Part shown: one piece after another, positions 22,785 to 33,405 of the stretch
Position numbering within the stretch: position 1 is the first letter of the stretch
How the letters are laid out: the number at the start of each line of letters is the position of its first letter
NCBI GenBank assembly: GCA_948474755.1
Contig: CAOLHI010000399.1
Coordinates: 310,001 to 374,000, forward strand
Length of the DNA stretch: 64,000 bases
Direction of reading: 5' to 3'
DNA from: Ctenosaura bakeri
Taxonomy: Eukaryota; Chordata; Lepidosauria; Squamata; Iguanidae
The notes under the pieces: model-generated
The model's database searches: none
The model's input: only the letters and a program-made list of their open reading frames with translations
Told to the model about the DNA's origin: nothing
Translations under genes and position numbers: made by a program

Positions 22785-24115
22785 GTTAATTTCTACCCCA
22801 CTTTTTCCCACGTTGGGACTCAAAGTGGCTTCCAAAATTAAAAAGTGATAGTTAAAATCCATAAAACACAAACTTAAATTTAAAACATAAGCAACCAAAA
22901 AGAATTAAAACAATGTTAAAATACATTATTAAAAACTGAAACCGTCATCAACAACACAACATCCAGCACATTTCTATCAGACAGGCCACATATAATCATA
23001 CATTTAACATCTGTCTGAATAAAAAAGGCCTTCACCTGTTTGCTGAAGAATAGTAGAGAGGGTGCCAGTCTGACAACTTTGGGAACGGAATCCCAGAGCC
23101 CGGGAGGAGCCAATGAGCAGCCACTGAGAAGGCCCTTCTCAGGAATACTCTTCTGTGTTCCTACCAGCTATACCTGTGAAGGTGGTAGAAAGGAGAGAAG
23201 GGCTTCTTTAGCTAATCTCAAAGCCTGGGCTGGTTCATAAGGGAGAATATGGTCCTTCAAATAACCTGGACCTGAGCCGTGTAGGGCTTTAAGGGTCATC
23301 ACCAGCACTTTGAATTACGCCTGGAAATGGACCAGCAGCCAGTGGAGTTGTTGCAACAGAAGAGTTGTGTGATTCATTTAACAATCTGGCTGAGGCTCTT
23401 TGGACCAACTGAAATTTCCAAAAGCTCTTAAAAGGCAGTGCCACATAGAGCACATTACTGTAATCTAGCTAGGATGAAACTAAGGCATGTGTCACTTGTG
23501 GCCTGATCTGATGTCTCAAGGAATGAGCACAGCTGCACACAAGCCTTAACTTTGCAAATGTGCTTCTGGCTATTGCTGGGCTTACTGGCTCAGAGATGAA
23601 GCCAGAAGCACCCCCATGCTGCAAACCTGTATCTTCAGAGGGAGTGTAACCACATCTAACACAAGCTGAATCTCTATTCTGCCTTCTAACTCACCAAGAG
23701 TTCCTCCATCTTGCTTAGATTAAGTTTCAGTTTGTTTGCCCTCATCCAGTCCGTTACTGATGACTGGCACTGGTTTAGGACCAAGACAGCTTCCTTGGCT
23801 TGTGGTAGGAAGGAGTAATAAAGTTAAGTACTGATGGCACTGAACTCTAAAACTTGACACATTCTTCCAACAGTTTCACACAGATGTTAAATAGCATGGG
23901 GGAGAGAACTGAGCCCTGAGGGACCCTACAGGCCAAAGGCCAAGGATTTGAACGGGAGTTCCTCAGCAACACCTTCTGGGCTTGTCCCTCCAGGAAGGAA
24001 TGAAGCCACTGTAAGACAATGGCCCCAAGTCCCATCACTGCAAGGCGATCCAGAAGGATATCATGGCTGATGGTATTGAAAGCCTCTGAGAGTCCCAGAA
24101 GAACCAATAGGGGCA
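22785..24115 (-). mobile_element. L2 LINE, RT to 3' end (antisense)
   Basis: The minus strand encodes VLLGLSEAFNTISHDILLDR and SVLSPMLFNICVKLLEE (23850-24110), the L2 reverse transcriptase core ('LLDLSAAFDTIDH...PQGSVLSPMLFNIYMK'). Towards 22785 come the C-terminal region and 3' UTR, including 'ccagcagccagtggagttg' and 'gccactgagaaggccc'. The reading frame is disrupted. It lies between two halves of a sense L2 copy, so it was inserted within it. Confidence 0.82.
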
Positions 24116-24117
24116 CT

Positions 24118-25665
24118 ATACTAGAGAATTATTCACTATACTAGAAAATTATTATCCAGTCTCAAATATACCTCTTTTGGGCAAGGATTCTGAGCATGTG
24201 GTTGTCTCTCAGCTCCAGGGGTTCCTGGAGAAAACAAATTACCTAGATCCATTTCAGTCTAGTCTCATGCATAGCTATGGGACTGAGAAAGTTTTGGCTG
24301 CCTTGATAGATGACCTACACAGAGAAGTAGACAGGGAAAGCGTGCCCTTGTTGGTTCTGTTGGGCCTCTCAGTGGCTTCCAGTACCATCAATCATAGTAA
24401 CTTTCTGGGTTACCTCTCTAGGATCAGCAGCACTGTTTTACAGTGTACACTGTTTTACAGGTCTTTCTTGGAGAGGTGAACTCAGAAGGTGGTGCTGGAG
24501 GATGCCTGTTTGACACCCTGGCTGCTATTGTGTGGTGTCCCTCATGGGTTGTATCCCCCATTCTGTTCAATATTTACATGAAACTGCTGGAAGAGGTCAC
24601 CCTTTCCATCTGATTCCAAGGAAGGTGTTTTTGCACAGTACTGTCAGTAGTGGACAGGATGAGGGTAAACAAATTGAAAGTTAGTCCAGACAAGATGGAG
24701 CTGCTCCTTGTCAGGTGGAAGGCAGAATAGGCAATAGGGATTCAACCTGTGTTGGATGGGCCATGCTGCAAACCTGTGCTGAAATCTCAGATTCACAGCT
24801 TGGATATACTCCTAGACTTGGATCTGAGCCTGGACGTCTAGGTTTCAGCTGTGGCTAGGAGTGCGTTTGCACAATTAAACCTACTGCAACAACTGCATAT
24901 ATTCCTTGAGAAGTCAAATCTGGCTATAGTGACACATGCCTTTTTTACATTCTATTTTGGCTACTCTAGTATACTCTGCGTGGGGCTGCCTTTGGAAACT
25001 GTTCAGAAATTTCAGCAGGTCCACAGTCCTGTGCCCAGGCTGTTGACTAGGAGTGGTTACGGTGATTATGTGACTACCCTATTGAAACAGCTCCATTGGC
25101 TACTGGTCCATTTCAAGGCAGAATTCAAGGGGCTGGTTGTAACCTTTAAAACCTTACACTGCTTGGTTCTAGACTCTCTGAAAGATCATATCTCCTTCTA
25201 TAGGCCAGTGCAAGCTTTAAGATCTGTAGGGGAGGGTTTTCTTTCAGTCCCACCACCTTCGCAGGTGCAGCTGCGATTCAGGAGACAGCCTTCTCTGTGG
25301 CTGCTTCTAGGCTGTGGAACTCCTTTCCATGGGAGGACCAGTTGCGAGCCTCTTCTCCCATTTCTTTCTGCAAGCAAGTAAAGGTGTTTTTATTCAGGCA
25401 GGCCTGTAGAATTTTAATCGTGTGTGTAAAGTGGTGTGCTATATCTTTAAATCTTGAATGGAAATTATGTTTTTATTATGCTTCAAGGATTTTTAACTAT
25501 TTTTAATCATTTTTTAAAACTGTTGTGATTTAATTCTTTTTTTTTTAACTTTGTCAATGGATATTTCAGCTTGATTTTTTAAAATTATTGTAAGATGCCT
25601 TGCATCCCACCTTGGGAGAAAAGTGGTGTATACATTCATTAAACAAACAAACAAATAAATAAATA
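24118..25665 (+). mobile_element. L2 LINE, RT to 3' tail (sense)
   Basis: This is the third piece of the L2 copy that starts at 18925. It encodes VVVSQLQGFLEKTNYLDPFQ (near 24200), LLVLLGLSVASSTINH and, at 24851-25381, a C-terminal segment with CVGLPLETVQKFQQVHSPVP and LKQLHWLLVHFKAEFKGLV. It ends in 'ccttgggagaaaagtggtg' followed by an (AAAC)/(AAAT) tail at about 25643-25665, typical of L2. Stops and frameshifts abolish function; the DLSAAFDTIDH motif is degraded to GLSVASSTINH. Confidence 0.87.
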
Positions 25666-26684
25666 ATAGCTGATGCTGATTTCTAAGATCAATGTTTTGG
25701 GGGCTCTGAGGATGCATCACAAGCTAACAGAATTCCTATGTAGAAGACACACATGGGTAAAAAGTAGCCTGTGAATAGTAGTGTGTGCCATCAGATAACT
25801 ACGTGTGTGTGTGTATGTTTGCTATTGCTGGCTGGGGTGATCTTGTAGGCCATCGTGTGGACTAGATCAAACACTGAAATACCCACAGAGATTCTTTATT
25901 ACCTCCATGAAAAGGGATTCCATGTGCATATTTTGTGATGTGTGACTCAGCCCAAAGAGTTTAATGTATTGTAATGAGATTAATGTTGTTACAAGATGAC
26001 TAACCAGATAAACCTAATCATCCACTAATACCTAATTTATAGAGTGTTAATCAGATTCCTGTAAGCAGATCTAAATGTCGCAGAAAAGTAGTATATATAT
26101 TTTCTCTTGTTGACTGTGTGGGTTGTTGAGTGTTTTCTCTTTCAAATCCTGGGTTATTTGGAAGTATGTTGTGCAACTTTGTTGTTAGGAATTCTTTCTT
26201 CTTCCAAACCAATATTTTTGCTAGATAAAATTGCTACCACATGAAAGTGAAATGGTTTATTTTGAAATCTAGTCAATACCACTATTGAAAACAATTTTAA
26301 AATAGTCAGATGCTTCACTTTTTTCCCATTGCCAACTTCTCCTGTTTTTATAAACAAGTCTGTAGGGGGGAGTACTTTATTTATCAGTCTTTTACAGTAG
26401 TACAGAAAATGTAAACAAAATGAAAAATGGGCTATGTACAAAGTACTGTTAGTTGCACAGAATGTATGCAGATGATGAAGAATACAGAAATTTTTCTTTG
26501 TTTTCTAATCTTTTGTTATGTAGTAGCTACCCTTTGCTTTGCTTGAACTGGAATTTGCTCTAATTTATCAAACTGACATGGTCTTTAGACTTGTTCCTTC
26601 TTTGAGCTACTAATGTGGACCTCTCTGGCAACTTATGGAAGGCAATTGTTAGATTATTTGGCCAAATAAGTATGTATGTATGCA
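25666..26684. other. Single-copy AT-rich stretch
   Basis: No gene or repeat was recognised apart from a short GT run at about 25803-25813. Confidence 0.5.
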
Positions 26685-27540
26685 TGTATTCAAGGTAGTT
26701 TAAGGCCAGTTTTCAGGGCCAAAGCTCACAAGGCAGTTTATATTATGTAAATATAAAATTTCATAAAACAGTTACCTTAAAATTATAAAAGAATTAGTAT
26801 CTATGTTGATATTTATTGTTATAATGCATTATATAGTATTATGTTCTTTATATCATGTTCTTTTATATACTATTATTTTTTAATAAAAATATTTTTAAAA
26901 ATCAAAAAAGAAAGCAGTAGGAATAGATAGCAATAAAAACAGCAGCAACACAAGAGTAACAGTGAAGGACATTCAGTCCTGCATACTAGTATAAAACATG
27001 TAAAACTATTCAGCTCCAGATCAAGCAGCAGCAAAACAGACTTTCAAGGAAAACGAGCCTAGAACAAATACATGTTTTAACATCCATTTGAAGAATCATA
27101 CGAACCTCATTTTGAATCAAGTTCCACAAATCTAGGTTTGCTGCCCTGGTTGGTACATGAGCAGGAGGTCCAAAGTGTGGGCAGATTGATACGGGTAAGG
27201 TGTTTCTTCAAATAATGTTGTTGCAAATATTTTAGAACTTTATAGGTTCAAAGCAATACTTTAAGGTGGACTCTAGTAACCAGTGCAACTTGGTACAATC
27301 TTGGTGCTGTATAAGCCAGCAGTTCTCCCACATTAAGCAGCTGCTTTGTGTACCAGTTGAAGTATCCAGCGTGTTTTCAAAGACAGATCCATTTGGAACA
27401 TATTATGGTATAGTCTGGATGGTCTAGTAGTGCATAGGTAATTAAGATCCTCCTTTTCCAGACAGGGTCATAGCTGATATTTGAATGCAGTCTGATATAA
27501 GGCACTCTTAGCCACTGGCACCAGATAGTACATAGTCTAG
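26685..27540 (-). mobile_element. Diverged L2-like LINE 3' region (antisense)
   Basis: The plus strand contains 'gtggactctagtaaccagtg' and 'caagttccacaaatctagg', which parallel the L2 antisense text at 23100-23400 ('aatggaccagcagccagtgg', 'ggaacggaatcccagagcc'). It is old, and the coding content is unreadable. A GTAT-type microsatellite lies at 26668-26690. Confidence 0.5.
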
Positions 27541-27763
27541 GAGGTCTCTAAGTCAGCAAACTTGGTACTTCAAGACCACACTGAAAGTTTCCTGAACGAT
27601 TTTCTTCCAGAGTGGTCAGTTTTCCTGCCCGTAATATATTTGTTCATCAGAATTAAGCCTCAGTTTGTCCATCCTTACTTAGCTCAAACAATCCTACATT
27701 TACCAGTTCAGGAGTCCCACAGCCTCCTACAGATGAGCAGATGGAAACAAATGATGCAGCTGT
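27541..27763. other. No feature identified
   Basis: A short unassigned stretch between the L2-like remnant and the Penelope-like element. Confidence 0.4.
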
Positions 27764-28371
27764 AAAGTCGAAGGCTTTCACGGCTGGAATCCATAGGTTA
27801 TTGTGGGCTTTCCAGGTTTTGAGGCCATGTTCTATTAGTATTTTCTCCTGACATTTTGTCTGCATCTGTGCTGGCATCTTCAGAGGATATGGTGGCATGG
27901 AAGTGAAACAGAGTATATATACTTGTGTAGGTCCATGGGTGAGAGGGAACAATTTGCATGTGTTACAGTTGGACTGTTGTTAAACGAGATATCCCCCAGG
28001 GTTGTATTGTTAGTCAGGGGATATGCATAACAGCGCATTAAGTACATTAGCAGCTCATTGTGTAGTTCCCTGTAGAGGGACCTTCAGGGTCTGGGTGGTG
28101 TTCATTGGTATGTTTTTGAGTCTTGATTTTAGTGTTCTTCAGTACTGATAGCCAAATTTTGTTTACTTTCCGAGTTTCTTCTTTCCTGTTGAAATTCTCC
28201 ATGTGTTTGTGAATTTTGATGGCCTCTCTGTGCAATCTGACATAGTAGTTGTCAGAATGATCCAGAATTTCTGTGCTTTTGAAAAGCATTCTGTGTCCAA
28301 GTTGGTTTATAACATGTTCTGCTACCACTGATTTTACTGGCTGGATCAGTCCACAGTGTCTTTTGTGTTCA
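27764..28371 (-). mobile_element. Penelope-like element, 3' part (antisense)
   Basis: The left edge 'gtcgaaggctttcacggctg' is the characteristic terminal sequence of vertebrate Penelope-like elements read in antisense. At 28047-28371 the minus strand encodes the region downstream of the GIY-YIG core: VVAEHVINQLGHRMLF, STEILDHSDNYYVRLHREAI and FNRKEETRKVNKIWL. The frame is 5'-truncated at the inversion point near 28371. Confidence 0.85.
27845..27886 (-). ncRNA. Decayed hammerhead-ribozyme-like core of the Penelope element
   Basis: On the minus strand, CTGAAGA is followed by a short stem-loop (tgcc...) and then 'caaaatgtcagg' where an intact core would have 'gaaacgtcagg'. Penelope-like elements are known to carry hammerhead motifs in their terminal repeats. 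Here the G of the GAAA box appears changed to C, so self-cleavage is not expected. Confidence 0.5.
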
Positions 28372-28506
28372 GCAAAGGACAAAAGGGATCCTCTAACTTC
28401 TGCTGGAGTTTACCACATACCTTGCAGCTGTGGGCAGGTCTACATACGGACTACAAAATGCAGCGTCCAAACACAAATCAAAGAACATGAAAGACACTGC
28501 AGCTGT
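28371..28506 (+). mobile_element. Penelope-like element, inverted 5' piece with GIY-YIG core
   Basis: The plus strand encodes KDKRDPLTSAGVYHIPCSCG, then QVYIRTTK and KEHERHC. The GVY...VYI residues form the GIY-YIG endonuclease motif. In an intact element this segment lies just upstream of the part present on the minus strand at 27764-28371, so the 5' portion has been flipped in place. The two pieces overlap by about 17 bases (GAACAYRAAAGACACTG). Confidence 0.83.
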
Positions 28507-28639
28507 TATGTCTTTCCCATGATCAGACTTGTAGATGAATTCAAGTGGAGGACAGAAAGGTACCTCAAGACATCACATAAACCAAAAGCCACAGAGTGAA
28601 ACAAATTGCAGTTCCTCCTGAAGACAGTGCTGGTGGGAC
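28507..28639. other. Short unassigned segment
   Basis: Sequence between the Penelope-like element and an L2 fragment; not recognised. Confidence 0.3.
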
Positions 28640-28995
28640 TGCCAAATTCTAGATGGGCTGGAGCCATCGTAACACCATGCATCCCAATCCCAAGCCCGCT
28701 GGTTCTAAATAGCAAGTGGTAGGCCTCAGCTCTTCATGAATTTGGTCCACATCCTGAGTTTGCATAAGCTGAAAAGGTATCCATGACAATTGTGCCCTGT
28801 GTAGCCATCTCTGTCTCCAGCTCTGTAAAAAGCGTGGCATGCAGTTAAATGTGGCTGGTGCAGGTTTGTGTACAAAATATGTCTCAAATTGGCCACGGTG
28901 ACTACTTGAGGCTTCTTGTTCTTTAACTCCAAAGCCTGTCTAGTTAGACCCTTCCTCACACAGAAAAGCTCTGTGGATGATATTCTCCCATACAA
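28640..28995 (-). mobile_element. L2 LINE, inter-domain fragment (antisense)
   Basis: The minus strand encodes FSLCKLRMWTKFMKS and flanking residues. It matches the segment between endonuclease and RT in the sense L2 copies at 22040-22130 and 37490-37620. It is a short, isolated remnant. Confidence 0.65.
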
Positions 28996-31316
28996 CAATA
29001 GTCATGAACTTGAGCATAAGAATTCAGCATATAAGCTTGTCTTCAGAATTCCCTACACCTGTTAACAGTATTCTTATTACCATTTTAATTATGAGGTTAA
29101 AAAGGATAAGAAGAAAATATTAATTTCATATTGCCTCATTAACGTGTGTCTGTTCTAAAGCAAACCACATTTAATGTAATGGGATATGTTCCCAGGCAAG
29201 TGTATGTAGGATTCCAACCTGAACTACATAATCTTTACAAAAAGCAAAAAAGGCTTATATCCTACAGCGCTGTAAAATTTAATACTGTATTACTGGAAAT
29301 AGTTTGGGGACTATGCCAAGATACTTTTTTAGCTCCCTTTTTTTGACCAAGGAAATAAGAATGTTGTCACATGAATAGCTTTCCCCCAATATTAAACATG
29401 CACATACATATTCTAGGCAAAACCCCAACTGTGGTTTAAATAAATTCTGTCTATTCCAATCTGAAGAGTCTTGAAGTAATAATGTTTGAACTTGTTTCAT
29501 TCCTGGAGGTATAGATGCAATAGTTACATTAAGAAATGTCAATTGCTTTGGAAAGAAGACTGGAAGGTCCTGATAAACTCTAAATTTAGAGATTACTGCA
29601 AGGAAATAATTGTGTTAAGCTTCACTGTTTTTAATTGGCTCTCTGTGGTTTGAATGAGCTTAAAAGGGGGAAATTGTTGCTTGCTGACAGAATAGGAAAG
29701 TAGCCAACTTTGATGTTTTATATGCAATCAAATATTAATAAAATTGGTGCGTGTTTTACTCAGATGGGTCAAACTACTAAAGTATATTTCTGAGCACTAA
29801 GAAAAACCAGGCTTGGGGGTATAGTGCAACAATGTCAGCTCCTTTAAATTATAGACTTGAGTTGACGTGGTTTCATCATACCGTTGTGGGAAATATAGCA
29901 TTCATGGTAAATGCAAAACTCCACACTGGATTAAAATAAAAATGAACCTCAAGCCACATTTCTTTTGTGATAGGAATGTACAAAACTTTTCTTAAGGGTT
30001 TAGCAATACAAAGGCTTTAAATACTGCCACATTTTAAAAATTGCAATTCTTTTATTTGGGGCTTTATGTGTGTATTGAACATGTGTTCTCTTGTTACAAT
30101 TTATTGTCAAGGATAAACATTATATATGTATTTCTTTAGTTCATTTCACTGTGAGGAAATGAGAAAAAACGTAATTGGTTGGTGGTATGCTGGCATGTTG
30201 TACAAAAATGCAGATCGTAATCTTTTGCAGACATGATCTGATTAAAAGCTTCTGGAGATTTTCTCTATCTGCTTTTTGTAAGGTGTGAAAGGATCTTGCA
30301 GAAGAAAACTGGAGGGAAGAAATGTGTATAGAGCATCTTAGTTGTACATTCAATATTTAATATTGTATACTTACTATGTACATGTTAATATTTTCTTCAT
30401 CAATACTGTACATGAACCAGCATGCGAGTATCTCTTGTTATGTGCCAATAAAATGCCCTCCAAACATGCCTCTTCTGTATTTTTTAGGGAGGGAGGGATG
30501 TTAGTAGTGTTCAATGATACTCAGTGATATTCATGATTTGAACATGTGTCCAATATCCTGAAGAATGCTAAGATGTTCCTCAATATCTGGATATATGTGC
30601 AGCATTGTATCTTTAAAATGAACAGTTTAAATGAATGCCACTGTTTCTCCCAACCATCGGTGAAGCCATGGGGAATGTATGCATTCATTCCTTCTTGTTC
30701 ACTATTGTGGCTATAAAAAAACCACACTCTTTCCTTCCCCCCAGCTTTTTGTGCTCAAGGCATTGGTAGGTTGGTGTTGCCAAAAGGGTAAGAAGATAGA
30801 GATGGGAGAGGTAGCAGCTCAAATGCTGGCATCACTTTCAGTGTGTCAGCTACAGCATCCTTTCACTCCTGTTGGATGCAAAGAGGCATCACCTTTTCTA
30901 AAGTGATTAGTGAGAGACAGAACTCTAGAGAGCATGCCTGCCCTTTTGTCTCTCTGTTTCTTTCTTTGATATATGTACTCAAGCCTTTTTTACTTCCTTC
31001 CTTTGTACAGAGGTTACTTCTTTTCCTTTCTCCCACGAAGTTAGTTAGCCCTTAATCTGGGAAGAGAATGTCCATGAGGACCCACCTCATAATGGATGGT
31101 AGCTAACATTCACACATAACAGCCAGCTTTTAGAGGACTCTTTTAACAAAGTTAAGGTCAACTTCTTTCTCCTTTCTTATCCCAAGATGGATTTTCTGAA
31201 TCAATAAATGTAAGTTTCTTCCTTTCTTCCTCCCTTTTTAACCTTGCAAGACCATCCTGAGTACTTTTTTCTTGTTTCTGCCACAGACTCATGTTGTACT
31301 CAATCTGCTGCATTCG
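28996..31316. other. Mostly single-copy DNA
   Basis: It includes one copy of the 90-bp dispersed repeat (29137-29222, with 'aatgggatatgttcccagg'). The interval 29600-30000 is AT-rich and repeat-free, with homeodomain-type TAAT motifs. No gene was recognised. Confidence 0.45.
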
Positions 31317-31324
31317 CCTAGATT

Positions 31325-32102
31325 CAGCTGTTCTCAACCTGTGGGTTGCGACCCCTTTCGGGGTCGAACGACCCTATCACAGGGGTCACCTAAGACCATT
31401 GAAAAATATGTATTTCCAGTGGTCTTAGGCTCCATTCCCTCCTCGGTGGTGGTGCGCAAGTGCGAGCCATGTGCTCGTGTCCTCCTGCCCCCTTTGGCAG
31501 GAGTGCATGTGGCCACAGCGTCACCACAGCAGGAGTGGTGGTGCGCAAGCGCGAGCCACATGCTTGCATCCTCCTGCCCCCTATTCAGAAGGGACTGAAA
31601 TCGCTCCCCTTCTCCGCTATCAGGAGAACCTACCGTCTGATGGGCCAGCTTGGGGGGGCCGTGGCAGCTCAGAGGGTAGGCCCCCTCCTCGCCACAGCCC
31701 CTGCCCCACTTGCCACAGAGGGGGGCACTGCAGAAGGGCCGGGGGGGCGCAAGGTGGAGCTTTTCCAGGGGGGGCGAGCTGTGCCCGGCGCAAAAGACAA
31801 AGGCACTGAGATTCCTCCCCCTCCGGCCAGGGTCAACACTCTGGAAACTTTTCCCACACTGCCCCCCCCCAGCAGAAACGAGAGCGAAGCAGAGCCCAGG
31901 GAGGGTTCTCGGAGTTTTTTCCCCAGGGGAGATGCACGGCTCCTCTTTCCCTCCCTGCCCCCCCCCCGTTCCTGGCTGGCGAGGTGGCCTTTGCCGGGGT
32001 GGGCATTGTAAATAATAAATAAATAATTTTATGGTTGGGGATCACCACAACATGAGGAACTGTATTAAAGGGTCATGGCAATAGGAAGGTTGAGAACCAC
32101 TG
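31325..32102. mobile_element. SPIN-like hAT element with GC-rich interior
   Basis: The left end reads 'cagctgttctcaacctgtgg' then 'gttgcgacccctttcgggg'. The right end reads 'aggttgagaaccactg', preceded by 'gtcatggcaatagg' and 'ataattttatggttgggg'. These are the ends of SPIN, a hAT family known to have spread horizontally among tetrapods, including squamates. Both flanks carry 'cctagat' (31317-31323 and 32104-32110), consistent with a hAT duplication. The interior (about 31440-31990) is very GC-rich, not SPIN transposase, and contains an 89-bp-offset direct repeat (31446 and 31535). Confidence 0.8.
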
Positions 32103-32959
32103 TCCTAGATACAGATGCCAAACATTCCTACAGTTGCTAATATGGAAGGACACTCATAGGTGGGAGAAATTATTGTCATTTCTCCTTGTAAGAACAAAGA
32201 AGATGAACACTGGAAGACTGTTGAGCAGAGGGTGATACACTCATGAATCTCTGATTTGTCCTGGCCATTTAAAACCAGGAGACTGTGGGCACCTGTTTGG
32301 GGGAATAGAATCCTGATAGGTAACTGTGACTCATCCTCCTGCCATCCACTAGTTTTGCCTCCTGCAGTTCAGAAAACCCCACTGCACAAAACTAAGGGAG
32401 TTTAAGATACATCTCTCCCTCAACTAACCAGCCTTCTGAATACTAGCCATGTATGCACACTCAACCAGGATGAAATCTTGAATGACCATTTTGTTTTTGT
32501 TTTCAAAAAATAACCGCTATGCTATTCACCAGCATAATTTTTGTCAGGGAGGAGACTGTTGCCATTGGTGTTCAGGGTATTTGAAATGGGAGACAGTTTG
32601 GAAGCATCGACCACCCTAATGTGATTCCTTCCTCCATGACAGTGCAACTATCTCTCCTTTCTGTAGGATCCAAACCATGTTAGTGTCACTACACTGGATG
32701 TTTTCAGTTTGGGATGAGGGGAAATAGGTGGGAGAGGGCTACAAATAATTTAGGCAAGTCCAAGTATGACATGGACAAAGCAGTACCCAGGCCTGTGTAA
32801 GTAGATGTTCTAATATTTGTTGCCATGGTCTCGTATGTATTCCAATTTCTCTTTCTATTTACACTGTTGAAAAGAAGGGAAATGATATTTCATATTGGAG
32901 AAGGTGAGGACTTTGTTGTGCTATTGCATTATTTGTGAGTTCAGAGGAAACACTACTCT
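32103..32959. other. No feature identified
   Basis: Single-copy sequence without supported genes or repeats. Confidence 0.45.
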
Positions 32960-33089
32960 GTGTGAACTGAAGGTCTCTGTGTGTATGTGCCTTCAAGTCA
33001 TTTGTCATCTTATGGAGTTCCCATGAATTTCAAAGGTTTTTCTTGGGCTTTGTCAGTTACTTCCTCTGAAATATAGCCTACAGTATCTG
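32960..33089 (-). mobile_element. 5S-rRNA-headed SINE, tail half
   Basis: 'gtgtatgtgccttcaagtca' is the reverse complement of the BovB-like tail with its (CA)n-type end. It is followed by the linker and the beginning of the 5S-derived part ('gaaatatagcctacagtat'). The SINE is interrupted at 33090 by a polyadenylated retrocopy and resumes at 33317. Confidence 0.75.
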
Positions 33090-33294
33090 ATAGTCCCTTT
33101 GTCTTTGTTTCACGCTCCGTGTAGTGTCTCAATCTGTTTCTACACATGTTTCTTTCTCTTGATCTTTTTGTAAATTGCTTTGTACTGTATGCACATTCTG
33201 TACCTTGAATATTTTTTAAGAATTGATTTAAAGCTATTCATTATTGGAATTCTAATAAAAGAATCACAGGGGACTGTTAAAAAAAAAGAAAGAA
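33090..33294 (+). mobile_element. Polyadenylated retrocopy inserted in a SINE
   Basis: This 205-bp insert ends in an A-rich tail (about 33279-33294) and has AATAAA about 25 bases upstream (33254-33259). It is flanked by a 22-bp target duplication (33068-33089 and 33295-33316, one mismatch), beginning 'gaaatatagcct'. The pattern is LINE-type target-primed retrotransposition. The body shows no reading frame and no match to the L2, CR1 or L1-like ends in this window, so it may be the 3' UTR of a processed mRNA copy or of an unrecognised LINE or SINE. Confidence 0.65.
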
Positions 33295-33316
33295 GAAATA
33301 TAGCCTATAGTATCTG

Positions 33317-33405
33317 GCATTTGTTGGCAGTTTTCCATTCAAGTACTAACCAGAGCTGACTCTGCTTAGCTTTCAAAATCACATGGGATTTGGTGCACAG
33401 TACTG
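33317..33405 (-). mobile_element. 5S-rRNA-headed SINE, head half
   Basis: 'ttccattcaagtactaacca' followed by 'gctgactctgcttagctttc' is the reverse complement of the 5S rRNA segment 'gaagctaagcagggtc...tggttagtacttggatgg'. It completes the SINE started at 32960. Confidence 0.75.

Noticed and set aside
31460..32011. 183-codon plus-strand frame, Pro/Gly/Arg-rich
   Set aside because: It lies wholly inside the GC-rich interior of the SPIN-like element, where stops are rare by composition. It has overlapping open frames in other phases and no domain.
33317..33405. 5S rRNA-like sequence
   Set aside because: Only part of 5S is present and it is fused to a SINE linker and tail; the same structure recurs five times, so it is not a 5S gene.
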